This document shows positions 7,410 through 14,884 of a stretch of 42,776 nt of DNA, piece after piece. How positions within the stretch are numbered: position 1 is the first letter of the stretch; each line of letters opens with the position of its first letter. Origin of the DNA: an uncultured Clostridia bacterium (lineage in GTDB: Bacteria; Bacillota; Clostridia; Christensenellales; Aristaeellaceae). Made by a program: the position numbers and the translations under genes. Location of the stretch: contig CAMFCQ010000017.1 of NCBI GenBank assembly GCA_945948915.1, forward strand, positions 1 through 42,776, given 5' to 3'. Under the pieces are notes generated by a model, which worked only from the letters and a program-made list of their open reading frames with translations, searched no databases and was not told where the DNA came from.

Positions 7410-8009
7410 GAATTTGGTATCATCATTCCAGAGGACAGCAGCATCACACCGATGATCCTCCATCTTCGCTCTCTCAAGGAAAAGGACGACATGCTGATCG
7501 TCGTGCTGCTGGCCGCCATACTCGGCCTGCGCCGCTCCGAAATCTGCGCATTGACACAAGAAGAATTCTTCGACGGCAAGGTACGCATTGACAAGGCCCT
7601 TGTACCCTCCTATGACAACAAAACCTTTGTCCTCAAGGGCACCAAGTCCAAAGCAGGAAAACGCATCCTGGCCGTGGAGCCTGGCGTCTACGCCACGGTC
7701 AAAGCCTACGGCTGCGACCCGTGCACAGGCCGCATCATCTCCACCAACCCGGCGCGCGTCTCTGCAAGGTACACCACGCTGGCCAGGCGCTTTGGCGTAC
7801 CGGGCAGCCTGCACGATCTGCGCCACTATTACGCCTCCATCCTCGCTGCGCTGAACGTCCCCGTCAAGTACGCCATGCGGCGTCTCGGCCACAGTACGCC
7901 GCAGGTGACTGAAAAGGTATACCAGCATGCGCTCTCTGCGTATGATCAGAAGTTCAATGACGTCGTCAACGAACACACTGCGCAGCTGGTTGGCGGTCCT
8001 ACCGTGTGA
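7410..8009 (+). pseudogene. 5'-truncated tyrosine recombinase (integrase)
   Basis: Only the catalytic domain remains. The Arg of LLAAILGLRRSE, a Lys in the following beta-hairpin, HDLRHYYAS (H-x-x-R), LGHSTPQV and the nucleophile Tyr in KVYQH are all present in order. The DNA-binding and core-binding domains that should precede this are absent, and no ribosome binding site starts the frame. It lies head-to-head with the DUF6079 remnant, whose start region overlaps the upstream part of this frame, so a deletion or recombination joined the two near 7385-7415. It ends 140 bases from the 3' end of tRNA-Ser, the usual place for an island integrase. Confidence 0.8.
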
Positions 8010-8106
8010 TATTCTCGTGTGATATGAATTGGAAAAACGCTTCCAACCGACAGTCATGCGCATTCGGAATCGGAAATCTCGTTCCACAATTATTCCAGCT
8101 ATTGCA

Positions 8107-8148
8107 AAGAAAAAATCCGGTTTCTCAGCTATTGCTAAAAAACCGGAT
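8107..8148 (-). terminator. terminator of tRNA-Ser
   Basis: Read on the minus strand, AATCCGGTTT and AAACCGGATT form a 10-bp stem directly after the tRNA CCA, followed by a T-rich tail. It leaves little room for a classic attachment-site duplication outside the tRNA itself. Confidence 0.75.
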
Positions 8149-8237
8149 TGGCGGAGAGTTAGGGATTCGAACCCTAGGGACCTTTCGGGTCCACAGCATT
8201 TCGAGTGCTGCACCTTCGACCTCTCGGACAACTCTCC
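8149..8237 (-). tRNA. tRNA-Ser(CGA)
   Basis: The 5' end is GGAGAGT and the 3' acceptor strand ACTCTCC, with discriminator G and an encoded CCA at 8151-8149. The anticodon stem-loop CAGCA-CTCGAAA-TGCTG gives anticodon CGA, reading codon UCG. A long variable arm (GACCC with GGGTC around GAAA) and the TTCGAATC T-loop confirm a class II serine tRNA. The gene is intact beside the integrase remnant. Confidence 0.96.
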
Positions 8238-8242
8238 AAAGA

Positions 8243-8271
8243 AGATGGGTCCTCTTTCTGAGGACCCATCT
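8243..8271 (-). terminator. 12-bp hairpin between htpG and tRNA-Ser
   Basis: AGATGGGTCCTC and GAGGACCCATCT pair perfectly around a five-base loop, followed on the minus strand by TTCTTTGG. It probably ends htpG transcription. It also overlaps the start point of the tRNA promoter and would lie in the pre-tRNA leader, so a processing role is possible. Confidence 0.55.
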
Positions 8272-8301
8272 ATTATAAAGCAAATCGCTTCATTCTGTCA
8301 A
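8272..8301 (-). promoter_or_regulatory. consensus promoter of tRNA-Ser
   Basis: A perfect TTGACA (8296-8301) and a perfect TATAAT (8272-8277) with an 18-base spacer lie between the htpG stop and the tRNA, as expected for a strong stable-RNA promoter. Confidence 0.8.
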
Positions 8302-8315
8302 GCCGGGAACCGCAA

Positions 8316-10220
8316 TTACAGCTCGGACGCGATGTCCACGATCTCCATGGAGCGGCGGATGAACTCGGTCATCTGCTCGGCCTGAAGCGGCTGGCGGGAG
8401 AGCTCGGCCAGGTCGTAGAGCTGGCGGGTGAGCAGCAGGCTGCGCTCGTCCTTTTCGCGGCTGGCCAGCTTCTTCACGGTCTTGTTGCGGCTGTTGAGCA
8501 CGACGGAGTACTTCGCCGGCATGGTGTACTCGCTGCGGCCGTAGATGCGGCCCATGTCGTTGAAGCGGCGGGTCTGCTCGTCCTCGATCAGCATCAGCGG
8601 AATGCTCTCGTTGGCCAGCGGCTTCACCTCGACGGTCAGATCGTCCTTGCCGGCCGCCTCGCGGATCAGGCCGGTCAGCTTCTCCTGATCCAGCGCCTCC
8701 GCCTCGCCCTCGGCCGTCAGGCTCTCCAGCTCCGCGTCCACGCGGCAGAACTTGAAGTTTTCGCCGGCGCACGCGCTGTACTCCATGTAGGAGACGAAGT
8801 TCACGTCGATCGCCTGGTCGAGCACCGCCACGTCGATGCCGCGCTCGGTGAACAGGCGGATGGCCGCGTCCTGACGCGCCGCGTCGGAGGTGTAGACCAT
8901 CTTGTTGCTGAGCTTCTCGCCATTGGCGGTCTTGTACTCCTCCAGGGTGACGTACTTGCCCGCAGTGGTCTTGAAGAGTACGCAGTCCTTCATGCGCTCG
9001 GCAAACTTCTCATCGCGCATCATGCCGTACTTGATGAACGGATGAATGTCCGGCCAGAAGCCCTCATAGGCCTCGCGCTCGGTCTTGAACATGCCGGTCA
9101 GCTTGTCGGCCACCTTCTTGGTGATGTGCGTGGAGATGCGGCGGACGTAGCCGTCGTTCTGCAGGAAGGAACGGGAGACGTTGAGCGGGAAGTCCGCGCA
9201 GTCGATCACGCCCTTGAGCAGCATCAGCCACTCCGGGATGACCTCCTTGATGTTGTCCGCGACGAAGACCTGGCCGGAGTACAGCTTGATCTGGCCCTCA
9301 ATGCCGCCGAACTGCTCCTTGAGCTTCGGGAAGTACAGGATGCCCTTGAGCTTGAAGGGATAATCCACATTCAGATGGATCCAGAACAGCGGGTCCTCAT
9401 ACTCGTGGAATACCTTGCGGTAGAACGCCTTGTAGTCCTCGTCCGTGCAGTCCTGCGGGGCCTTGACGTACAGCGGCGTGGTGTCGTTGATGGGCTTGGG
9501 CTCGGGCTTGGCGGGCTTCTCGTTATCCTCGGTCTTCACGATGTCGCCGTTTTCGTCGGTGACGGTCGCCTCGGCCGCTTCCTTCTTTTCCTCCTCGGGC
9601 TTGATCTCCTCGAGGTAGATCGGGTAGGCCATGAAGGAGCAGTAGCGCTCGAGCACCTCATGCACGCGCCAATAGTTGAGGAATTCCTCCTCCGCGTCGT
9701 TGATGTAGAGGGTGATGGTGGTGCCGCGCTCCGTGCGGTCGCTTTCGCTCATGGTGAAGCTCATGCCGTCCTCGCTCTCCCAGTGCACCGGGGTTGCGCC
9801 CTCACGGAAGGACAGCGTATCGATGGTCACCTTGTCCGCCACCATGAACACAGAGTAGAAGCCCAGGCCGAAGTGGCCGATGATGCCGCTGTTCTCCTTG
9901 TCCTCATCCTTGGCGTATTCCTCCAGGAAGGACTTCGCGCCGGAGAAGGCCACCTGGTTGATGTTCTTCTCCACTTCCTCCTGCGTCATGCCAACGCCGT
10001 CGTCGATGAAGCGCAGCGTCTTCGCCGCCTTATCGACCTCCACACGGACGGAGCAGTTCTCCGCTAGCTTGTAATCGACCAGGCGCAGCTTGGTAATCGC
10101 GTCGCAGCCGTTGGAGACCACTTCGCGGATGAAGATGTCCTTGTCGGAGTAGAGCCATTTCTTGATGATAGGCATGATATTCTGCGCATCAATGGATACG
10201 CTGCCGGTAATCGGATCCAT
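8316..10220 (-). CDS. htpG: molecular chaperone HtpG (Hsp90)
   Basis: ATP-dependent cytoplasmic chaperone of 634 residues, full length for bacterial Hsp90. The N-terminal GHKL ATPase domain shows the Glu of IREVVSNGCDA, DDGVGMT (D-x-G-x-G) and GHFGLGFYS. An acidic, lysine-rich linker (around residues 215-250) separates it from the middle domain, which carries the conserved Arg of VSRSFLQND. The C-terminal dimerisation domain ends at VDIASEL. An AGGAGG site precedes ATG 10220. A CIRCE operator and a promoter lie upstream, which points to HrcA heat-shock control. Confidence 0.97.
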   Translation of the reverse strand: MDPITGSVSIDAQNIMPIIKKWLYSDKDIFIREVVSNGCDAITKLRLVDYKLAENCSVRVEVDKAAKTLRFIDDGVGMTQEEVEKNINQVAFSGAKSFLEEYAKDEDKENSGIIGHFGLGFYSVFMVADKVTIDTLSFREGATPVHWESEDGMSFTMSESDRTERGTTITLYINDAEEEFLNYWRVHEVLERYCSFMAYPIYLEEIKPEEEKKEAAEATVTDENGDIVKTEDNEKPAKPEPKPINDTTPLYVKAPQDCTDEDYKAFYRKVFHEYEDPLFWIHLNVDYPFKLKGILYFPKLKEQFGGIEGQIKLYSGQVFVADNIKEVIPEWLMLLKGVIDCADFPLNVSRSFLQNDGYVRRISTHITKKVADKLTGMFKTEREAYEGFWPDIHPFIKYGMMRDEKFAERMKDCVLFKTTAGKYVTLEEYKTANGEKLSNKMVYTSDAARQDAAIRLFTERGIDVAVLDQAIDVNFVSYMEYSACAGENFKFCRVDAELESLTAEGEAEALDQEKLTGLIREAAGKDDLTVEVKPLANESIPLMLIEDEQTRRFNDMGRIYGRSEYTMPAKYSVVLNSRNKTVKKLASREKDERSLLLTRQLYDLAELSRQPLQAEQMTEFIRRSMEIVDIASEL

Positions 10221-10271
10221 AAACAGACCTCCTTGTATATCAAAAGCGATGGTTTTCCTGTGACAACACGT

Positions 10272-10300
10272 ATTGTAGCGCCGCTTTGTGCCGATGTCAA
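10272..10300 (-). promoter_or_regulatory. htpG promoter
   Basis: On the minus strand TTGACA (10295-10300), 17 bases, TACAAT (10272-10277). The predicted start is about 45 bases before the htpG ATG. Confidence 0.72.
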
Positions 10301-10307
10301 GAGAAAA

Positions 10308-10334
10308 TTAGCACTCGTCAATCAAGAGTGCTAA
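10308..10334. promoter_or_regulatory. CIRCE operator (HrcA site)
   Basis: A perfect TTAGCACTC-N9-GAGTGCTAA inverted repeat. It lies seven bases upstream of the htpG -35 box rather than over or downstream of it, and 58 bases before a TATAAT (10392-10397) that could serve the divergent flavoprotein gene. HrcA binding here could therefore act on either gene; htpG is the expected target. Confidence 0.95.
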
Positions 10335-10448
10335 CAATTCTGCCGCGGTCAATTGCAGAATTTCCCCCTTTTTTCTTGCGGCAAAATGGCGTATAATGGA
10401 CGCAGTTCCATACAAATGTTATTGCTGAAACAGAAAGGACGATTCAAC

Positions 10449-11702
10449 ATGGCTGTTCATATTCTGGAAGAGGCGCGGCGCTGTCTCAACTGCAAGGTGC
10501 CCATGTGTCAGAAGGGTTGCCCGATCCACACGCCGATTCCGAAGGTCATCCGGATGATGCTGGACGGCAAGCTGGATGAAGCCGGCTGGACCCTCTTTGA
10601 GAATAACCCGCTGACTACGGTCTGTTCTCTGGTGTGCAATCACGAGAATCAGTGCGAGGGGCACTGCGTGCTGGGCCGCAAGGGCGCGCCGGTGCACTTC
10701 TCCTCCATCGAGAACTACATCTCCAGCACCTATTCCAGCAAGATGAACAAGGGCCCTGCGCCCAGCAATGGCATTCGTGTGGCGATCGTCGGCTCCGGCC
10801 CGGCAGGTCTGACCATCGCGGTCATCCTGGCGCGCAAGGGCTATCAGGTCACGATCTTCGAGGGCAAGGACAAGATCGGCGGCGTGCTGCGCTATGGCAT
10901 CCCGGATTTCCGCCTGCCCAAGAGCGTGCTTGACGACTTTGAGTACCATCACCTCGTGCTCAAGAACATCAAGGTTCGCCCGAATACGACCATCGGCGGC
11001 GCTATCACCATCGAGAACATGCTCGAGGACGGCTACAAGTCCATCTTCCTGGGCACGGGCGTCTGGCAGCCGAACACCCTGCACATCAAGGGCGAGACGC
11101 TGGGCAACGTGCACTACGGCATCAACTACCTCAACAACCCGGACAGCTACCGCCTGGGCCAGACGATCAACGTCATCGGCGCGGGCAACGCCGCCATGGA
11201 CGTGTGCCGCACGGCGCTGCGCAAGGGCGTGCGCGAGGTCAACTGCTTCTCCCTGACGCGCAAGATCGCCGCGTCCAAGCACGAGTTTGACTACGCGGAG
11301 CTGGAGGGCGTGAGGTTCCACTACAACAAGAGGCCGGTCGAGATCGTCGACGAGGGCGTGATCTTCGAGGATGTAGCGGAATACGAGGACGGCACGTTCG
11401 AGGCGCTTCCGGAGTCCAGGAAGCTCTATGCTGCGGACAGCACGATCATCTCCATCAGCCAGGGCCCGCGCTCCCGTCTGGTCAATACCACACCGGGGCT
11501 GCAGGCCAACCAGCGCGGTCTGCTCGTCGCCGACGAATACGGCCGCACGACCCGTCCGGGCATCTTTGCCTCCGGCGATGTGGTCGCGGGCGCGCGCACG
11601 GTGGTCGAGGCTGTCGCCCACTCCAAGATGGTGGCTGAGGCCATGGACGCCTACATGCAGGGCTATGACCTGGAGAAGAAGCTCAAGGGGTTCATCAAGT
11701 AA
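10449..11702 (+). CDS. GltD-like NAD(P)H flavoprotein oxidoreductase with Fe-S cysteine motifs
   Basis: A 417-residue relative of the glutamate synthase small subunit. The N-terminus holds two cysteine clusters (CLNCKVPMCQKGCP, and CSLVCNHENQCEGHC) for [4Fe-4S] centres. The FAD motif GSGPAGLTIA follows near residue 115, then GGVLRYGIPDFRLP, the NAD(P) Rossmann motif GAGNAAMD and the C-terminal FASGDVVAGARTVVEA. No GltB-like large subunit is nearby, so it may be a stand-alone electron-transfer enzyme or partner a distant subunit (as GltD, NfnB and PreT relatives do). ATG 10449 follows AAAGGA; the frame extends upstream without need. A terminator follows at 11717-11753. Confidence 0.85.
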   Translation: MAVHILEEARRCLNCKVPMCQKGCPIHTPIPKVIRMMLDGKLDEAGWTLFENNPLTTVCSLVCNHENQCEGHCVLGRKGAPVHFSSIENYISSTYSSKMNKGPAPSNGIRVAIVGSGPAGLTIAVILARKGYQVTIFEGKDKIGGVLRYGIPDFRLPKSVLDDFEYHHLVLKNIKVRPNTTIGGAITIENMLEDGYKSIFLGTGVWQPNTLHIKGETLGNVHYGINYLNNPDSYRLGQTINVIGAGNAAMDVCRTALRKGVREVNCFSLTRKIAASKHEFDYAELEGVRFHYNKRPVEIVDEGVIFEDVAEYEDGTFEALPESRKLYAADSTIISISQGPRSRLVNTTPGLQANQRGLLVADEYGRTTRPGIFASGDVVAGARTVVEAVAHSKMVAEAMDAYMQGYDLEKKLKGFIK

Positions 11703-11716
11703 AGGCATACATACAA

Positions 11717-11753
11717 AGCGGGGGAACGCTGCACGGCGCTCTCCCGCTTTTTC
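11717..11753 (+). terminator. terminator of the GltD-like gene
   Basis: AAGCGGGGGA pairs with TCTCCCGCTT (one mismatch), followed by TTTC, 15 bases after the stop codon. Confidence 0.75.
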
Positions 11754-11898
11754 AGTTCCTCCCCTTGCGCCGATCGGCGTCATCGGCAGGGAAAACGCCG
11801 GATTGCGCGATTCGGGAGGATTCCCGGCATCGGGGGTCGAATAATCTATCAGGATTTACTGAAGAAAAGAAGATCTGGAAGAAATGGAGGAAAACGAC

Positions 11899-12450
11899 AT
11901 GAAACGAATGCTGATTCTGCTGCTGGTCATCGCGATGCTCGTTCCCTGCGCAGCGCTGGCCTATTACAACCCAACAACCGGCATGAGCACGGATTCACCG
12001 TCTGTCATGTACGCCCGTCTCAATCAGCGCATGGCGACTCGCACCGGCCCCGGCACGCAGTACAGCGAGCCCGGCACATTCTACTCCGAGGGCACCAAGG
12101 TGAAGCTCATTTCCTATACGACGGATATCAACGGCGTCAAATGGGTGCAGGCGGAGATCGACGCAAACGGAAGCCTGATGCGCGTGTATACCGGCCTCAA
12201 GCGCTTCAGCGGCGTGGATACAAGCAAGCTCTGCCGCGAGGAGCGCATGAACATTGCCGCTGCGCTGGACTCCAACATCACCCCGGCCTATGGGCCGGGC
12301 TGGCAGTATGCCGAATACGACTTCACCCTGCGCAAGGGGAGCCAGGTGCTGGTTCTGGATCATGAGAATGGCTATGACATGTGCGAATTCTATGTGAACG
12401 GCACGCTGTACCGCGCCTGGTTCCCGGACTGCGGACTGATTCCCCAATAA
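11899..12450 (+). CDS. secreted protein with two SH3b-like domains
   Basis: A 183-residue exported protein. The signal peptide is residues 1-22 or so (LLLVIAMLVPCAALA, cleavage after ALA). Two bacterial-SH3-like units follow: one with MATRTGPGTQYSE near residue 45, a second with ITPAYGPGWQYAEY near residue 135. SH3b domains often bind cell-wall peptides, but no catalytic domain is attached here. ATG 11899 follows GGAGG by eight bases; an in-frame ATG 15 bases upstream lacks a site. It is monocistronic, between two terminators. Confidence 0.78.
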   Translation: MKRMLILLLVIAMLVPCAALAYYNPTTGMSTDSPSVMYARLNQRMATRTGPGTQYSEPGTFYSEGTKVKLISYTTDINGVKWVQAEIDANGSLMRVYTGLKRFSGVDTSKLCREERMNIAAALDSNITPAYGPGWQYAEYDFTLRKGSQVLVLDHENGYDMCEFYVNGTLYRAWFPDCGLIPQ

Positions 12451-12532
12451 GACAGACGCACAGCTTCGCATACGCTGCACAGAGAAAGCGGCGCAGCCCG
12501 CATAGCCTGCCGACATGGCCGCATATCAAACA

Positions 12533-12578
12533 GCCCTCCTGCCGCAGCCCGGTTTTCCCGGCTCTGCAGCAGGAGGGC
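12533..12578. terminator. bidirectional hairpin between convergent genes
   Basis: GCCCTCCTGC and GCAGGAGGGC close a long stem with an inner CCCGG/CCGGG-type hairpin. It sits between the ends of the SH3 gene and the leftward yeiH-like gene. The flanks are only weakly T-rich. Confidence 0.55.
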
Positions 12579-12654
12579 GATTGTTTGCCTTTCGGCATTC
12601 ATGCAGTCAGCGCATGAGGCTGAGACAGCAGGCCGCCGACTCAGCCAATCCGCA

Positions 12655-13722
12655 TCAGCCGATGTAGCCGGCGAACAGGAACGCAAACGCGTAGGAGCAG
12701 ATGGCGACGGACAGCCAAGTGATGCCGCCCAGCGCAATGGGCTTGAGGCCCTTGGAGAAGACGTCCTTGAACTTGATCTTGAAGCCCACACCGGCCAGCG
12801 CCGCCGCGAACAGGTACTTGCCCAGCTTGCCCAGCAGGGACACGCCCTTGTCGCTGAAGATGCCCAGGGTGTTCAGGCCCGCCATCACGACGAACCAGAG
12901 GATGAACATCGGGAAGGTCTTCTTCACAACGGTCAGCGCGCTGTCATTCTGCGCGGCCGTGCCGTCCTTCCTGGCGCGATTTGCCATGACCAGCGTCCAC
13001 ACCAGCGCAACGAAGATCAGCATCGTGGTGCGCACCAGCTTGACGTTCAGCGCGCCCTGGAAGGAGGGATCGCCGATCATGGCCTGATAGGTGGCCTGAG
13101 CGCCCGCTACGGAAGAGGTATCGTTGATCGCGGTGCCGGCTACGAAGGCGAACTGGTTCGGCGTGAAGCCCAGCGCGGAGATGAGGTAGGGATAGGAGAA
13201 CGCAGCCAGCGTATCAAACAGGAAGATGGCCGCCATGGCGAAGGCGATTTCCGCCTCATGCGCCTTGATGATGCGGCTCAGGGTGGCAATCGCGGTGCCG
13301 CCGCAGATGCAGGTGCCGCCGCCGACGAGAATGGAGGTATTCTCGCTCACGCCGATCTTCTTGCCTACAAGCAGCGCCACCGTGAAGGAGAGCAGGATGT
13401 TGAAGATGATCAGCGGCAGGGCGCGCACGCCGGTGCCCAGAATGGCCGCAAAGGACAGCGTACCGCCGGTGGCGATGATGCCCCAGTTGAGGAACTGCTT
13501 GGAGCAGTAGGTCGTGCCCTCCTTGAAGTCCTTGCTGATGCTGGGCACAATGTTGCACACGATCATAGAGAAGAGCAGCGCCAGCATCGGGCCGCCGATG
13601 ACCGTGCGGCCAAACCAGGCCTTCTGCAGGTCGGTACTCATGTTGGCGGCAATGCCGACCACAATGCACAGCGCGATCGCGAGGATCTTGCCCCACTTGA
13701 TCGAATTGTTCTGATTGTTCAT
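12655..13722 (-). CDS. YeiH-family putative sulfate/sulfite exporter
   Basis: A 355-residue integral membrane protein with about ten hydrophobic segments. The family pattern is visible in GGTLSFAAILGTG, LVGGGTCICGGTAIAT, AAIFLFDTLAAFSYP and VAGTAINDTSSVAGA. YeiH (UPF0324) proteins are linked to sulfur compounds and are often named putative sulfate exporters; transport has seldom been shown directly. It lies downstream of the sulfite-reductase-like gene, separated by 166 bases that contain a strong hairpin, and is probably in the LysR-controlled cluster. AGGAAA sites precede ATG 13722. Confidence 0.85.
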   Translation of the reverse strand: MNNQNNSIKWGKILAIALCIVVGIAANMSTDLQKAWFGRTVIGGPMLALLFSMIVCNIVPSISKDFKEGTTYCSKQFLNWGIIATGGTLSFAAILGTGVRALPLIIFNILLSFTVALLVGKKIGVSENTSILVGGGTCICGGTAIATLSRIIKAHEAEIAFAMAAIFLFDTLAAFSYPYLISALGFTPNQFAFVAGTAINDTSSVAGAQATYQAMIGDPSFQGALNVKLVRTTMLIFVALVWTLVMANRARKDGTAAQNDSALTVVKKTFPMFILWFVVMAGLNTLGIFSDKGVSLLGKLGKYLFAAALAGVGFKIKFKDVFSKGLKPIALGGITWLSVAICSYAFAFLFAGYIG

Positions 13723-13839
13723 GACGAATTTCCTCTTTCCTCTGTATAGTTGTTATTTTAACGACAACATTCGGGCAAAAAAATATCTCTGCATCTGAGC
13801 AGGAGACCGCCATAAAACAGGCAATGGCATCGGAATGGC

Positions 13840-13866
13840 CTCCGGGCAGACAGCGTCTGCCCGGAG
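13840..13866 (-). other. 12-bp hairpin between the sulfite-reductase-like and yeiH-like genes
   Basis: CTCCGGGCAGAC pairs perfectly with GTCTGCCCGGAG around AGC, 23 bases after the upstream stop. No T-run follows on the minus strand, so an mRNA-stability or processing stem is as likely as a terminator. Confidence 0.5.
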
Positions 13867-13888
13867 AAGCCAAAGAGAAGCGAAGGGA

Positions 13889-14839
13889 TCAGCAGGTCGC
13901 GCCGCCCACCAGGTGCAGCTGCGCGTCCAGAATCGCCTGCTTGCGCTCGAGGATCGCGTCGGAGAGGATCTCCTTCTCAACATACTCGAAGCCCAGGCGG
14001 TCGATGGTATCGGCGAAGCGCTCGCCGGTCTTGCCCTGCTCACGGAAGAACAGGATGGCCTTCTCGACGGTGTTCAGCAGCTCTTCCTCGGTGGTGAAGA
14101 TCTTGGAGAGCGCCTTGCCCTGCGCCACCTTCTTGCCCCAGCGGCCGCCGATGGTGATCTTGTAGCCCGGGGTGCCTTCCTCGATCACGTCGAACGGGCA
14201 GGAGTTCACGCAGCGGCCGCAGTTGTTGCAGACATCCTCGTTAATGGTGATCTCGCCGTCTTCGAGCTTGGCAGCCTTCATCGGGCAGGAAAGCTCCACC
14301 TGGCACTTCTTGCAGCCGTTGCAGGAGTCGACGTCAACGTTCGGCACCAGCTGGCCGATGATGCCCAGGTCGTTCAGATCGGGCTTGACGCAGTTGTTCG
14401 GGCAGCCGCCGCAGGCGATCTTGAACTTGTGCGGGAGCTTCACGGTGTGGTAGCCCAGATAGAAGCGCTCGTGGATCTTCTCGCTCAGCGCGAAGGTGTC
14501 GTACAGGCCATACTGGCAGGTCGTGCCCTTGCAGGAAACGACCGGGCGAACCAGAGAGCCGGTGCCGCCGGTCATGAGGCCGGCCGGCGCGATGAACGCC
14601 TGGAAGGCCGGGATATCGTTGAAGTGCACGCCGCGGACCTCGACGGTCAGGCGGGTGGTGAACTCCACCTCGCCATTGCCGAACTTCTTGGCAGCCTCGG
14701 CGATGACTGCGGTCTGCTCGGCGGTGATCTTGCCGTTCACGGTGATGATGCGGGCATTGAACAGGTCGGTTCCCTTGTTGTTGAGGAAGCCCATGCCCTT
14801 GACGCGCTTGATTTCAGCAGCATTGATCGTGCAAGCCAT
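13889..14839 (-). CDS. siroheme-type sulfite/nitrite reductase with ferredoxin domain
   Basis: A 316-residue protein. An N-terminal nitrite/sulfite reductase half-domain (TTRLTVEVRGVHF near residue 65) is followed by siroheme/[4Fe-4S] cysteines CKGTTC and CGGCPNNC. A two-cluster ferredoxin insert follows (CNGCKKC with C, then CNNCGRCVNSCP), and a C-terminal remainder. The layout resembles anaerobic sulfite reductase subunit C (AsrC) and single-subunit DsrAB-like clostridial proteins. No AsrA or AsrB is present in the window, so its electron donor is unclear. It starts 45 bases after the CoA-disulfide-reductase-like gene; siroheme genes lie nearby at 17.8-19.2 kb. Sulfite is the likely substrate, inferred from the neighbours. 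Confidence 0.8.
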   Translation of the reverse strand: MACTINAAEIKRVKGMGFLNNKGTDLFNARIITVNGKITAEQTAVIAEAAKKFGNGEVEFTTRLTVEVRGVHFNDIPAFQAFIAPAGLMTGGTGSLVRPVVSCKGTTCQYGLYDTFALSEKIHERFYLGYHTVKLPHKFKIACGGCPNNCVKPDLNDLGIIGQLVPNVDVDSCNGCKKCQVELSCPMKAAKLEDGEITINEDVCNNCGRCVNSCPFDVIEEGTPGYKITIGGRWGKKVAQGKALSKIFTTEEELLNTVEKAILFFREQGKTGERFADTIDRLGFEYVEKEILSDAILERKQAILDAQLHLVGGATC

Positions 14840-14884
14840 TGTGTGTTTCTCCCTTTCCTCTTATGTCTTTATGGATGTGGCATA

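Noticed and set aside
6848-7594. A 248-residue intact protein starting at 7594
   Set aside because: Only the part from ATG 7369 has a ribosome binding site and DUF6079 similarity; the upstream extension is antisense to the integrase.
6848-8009. A functioning BREX or other defence system
   Set aside because: Both genes are truncated and no methyltransferase, PglZ or BrxL-like gene is present.
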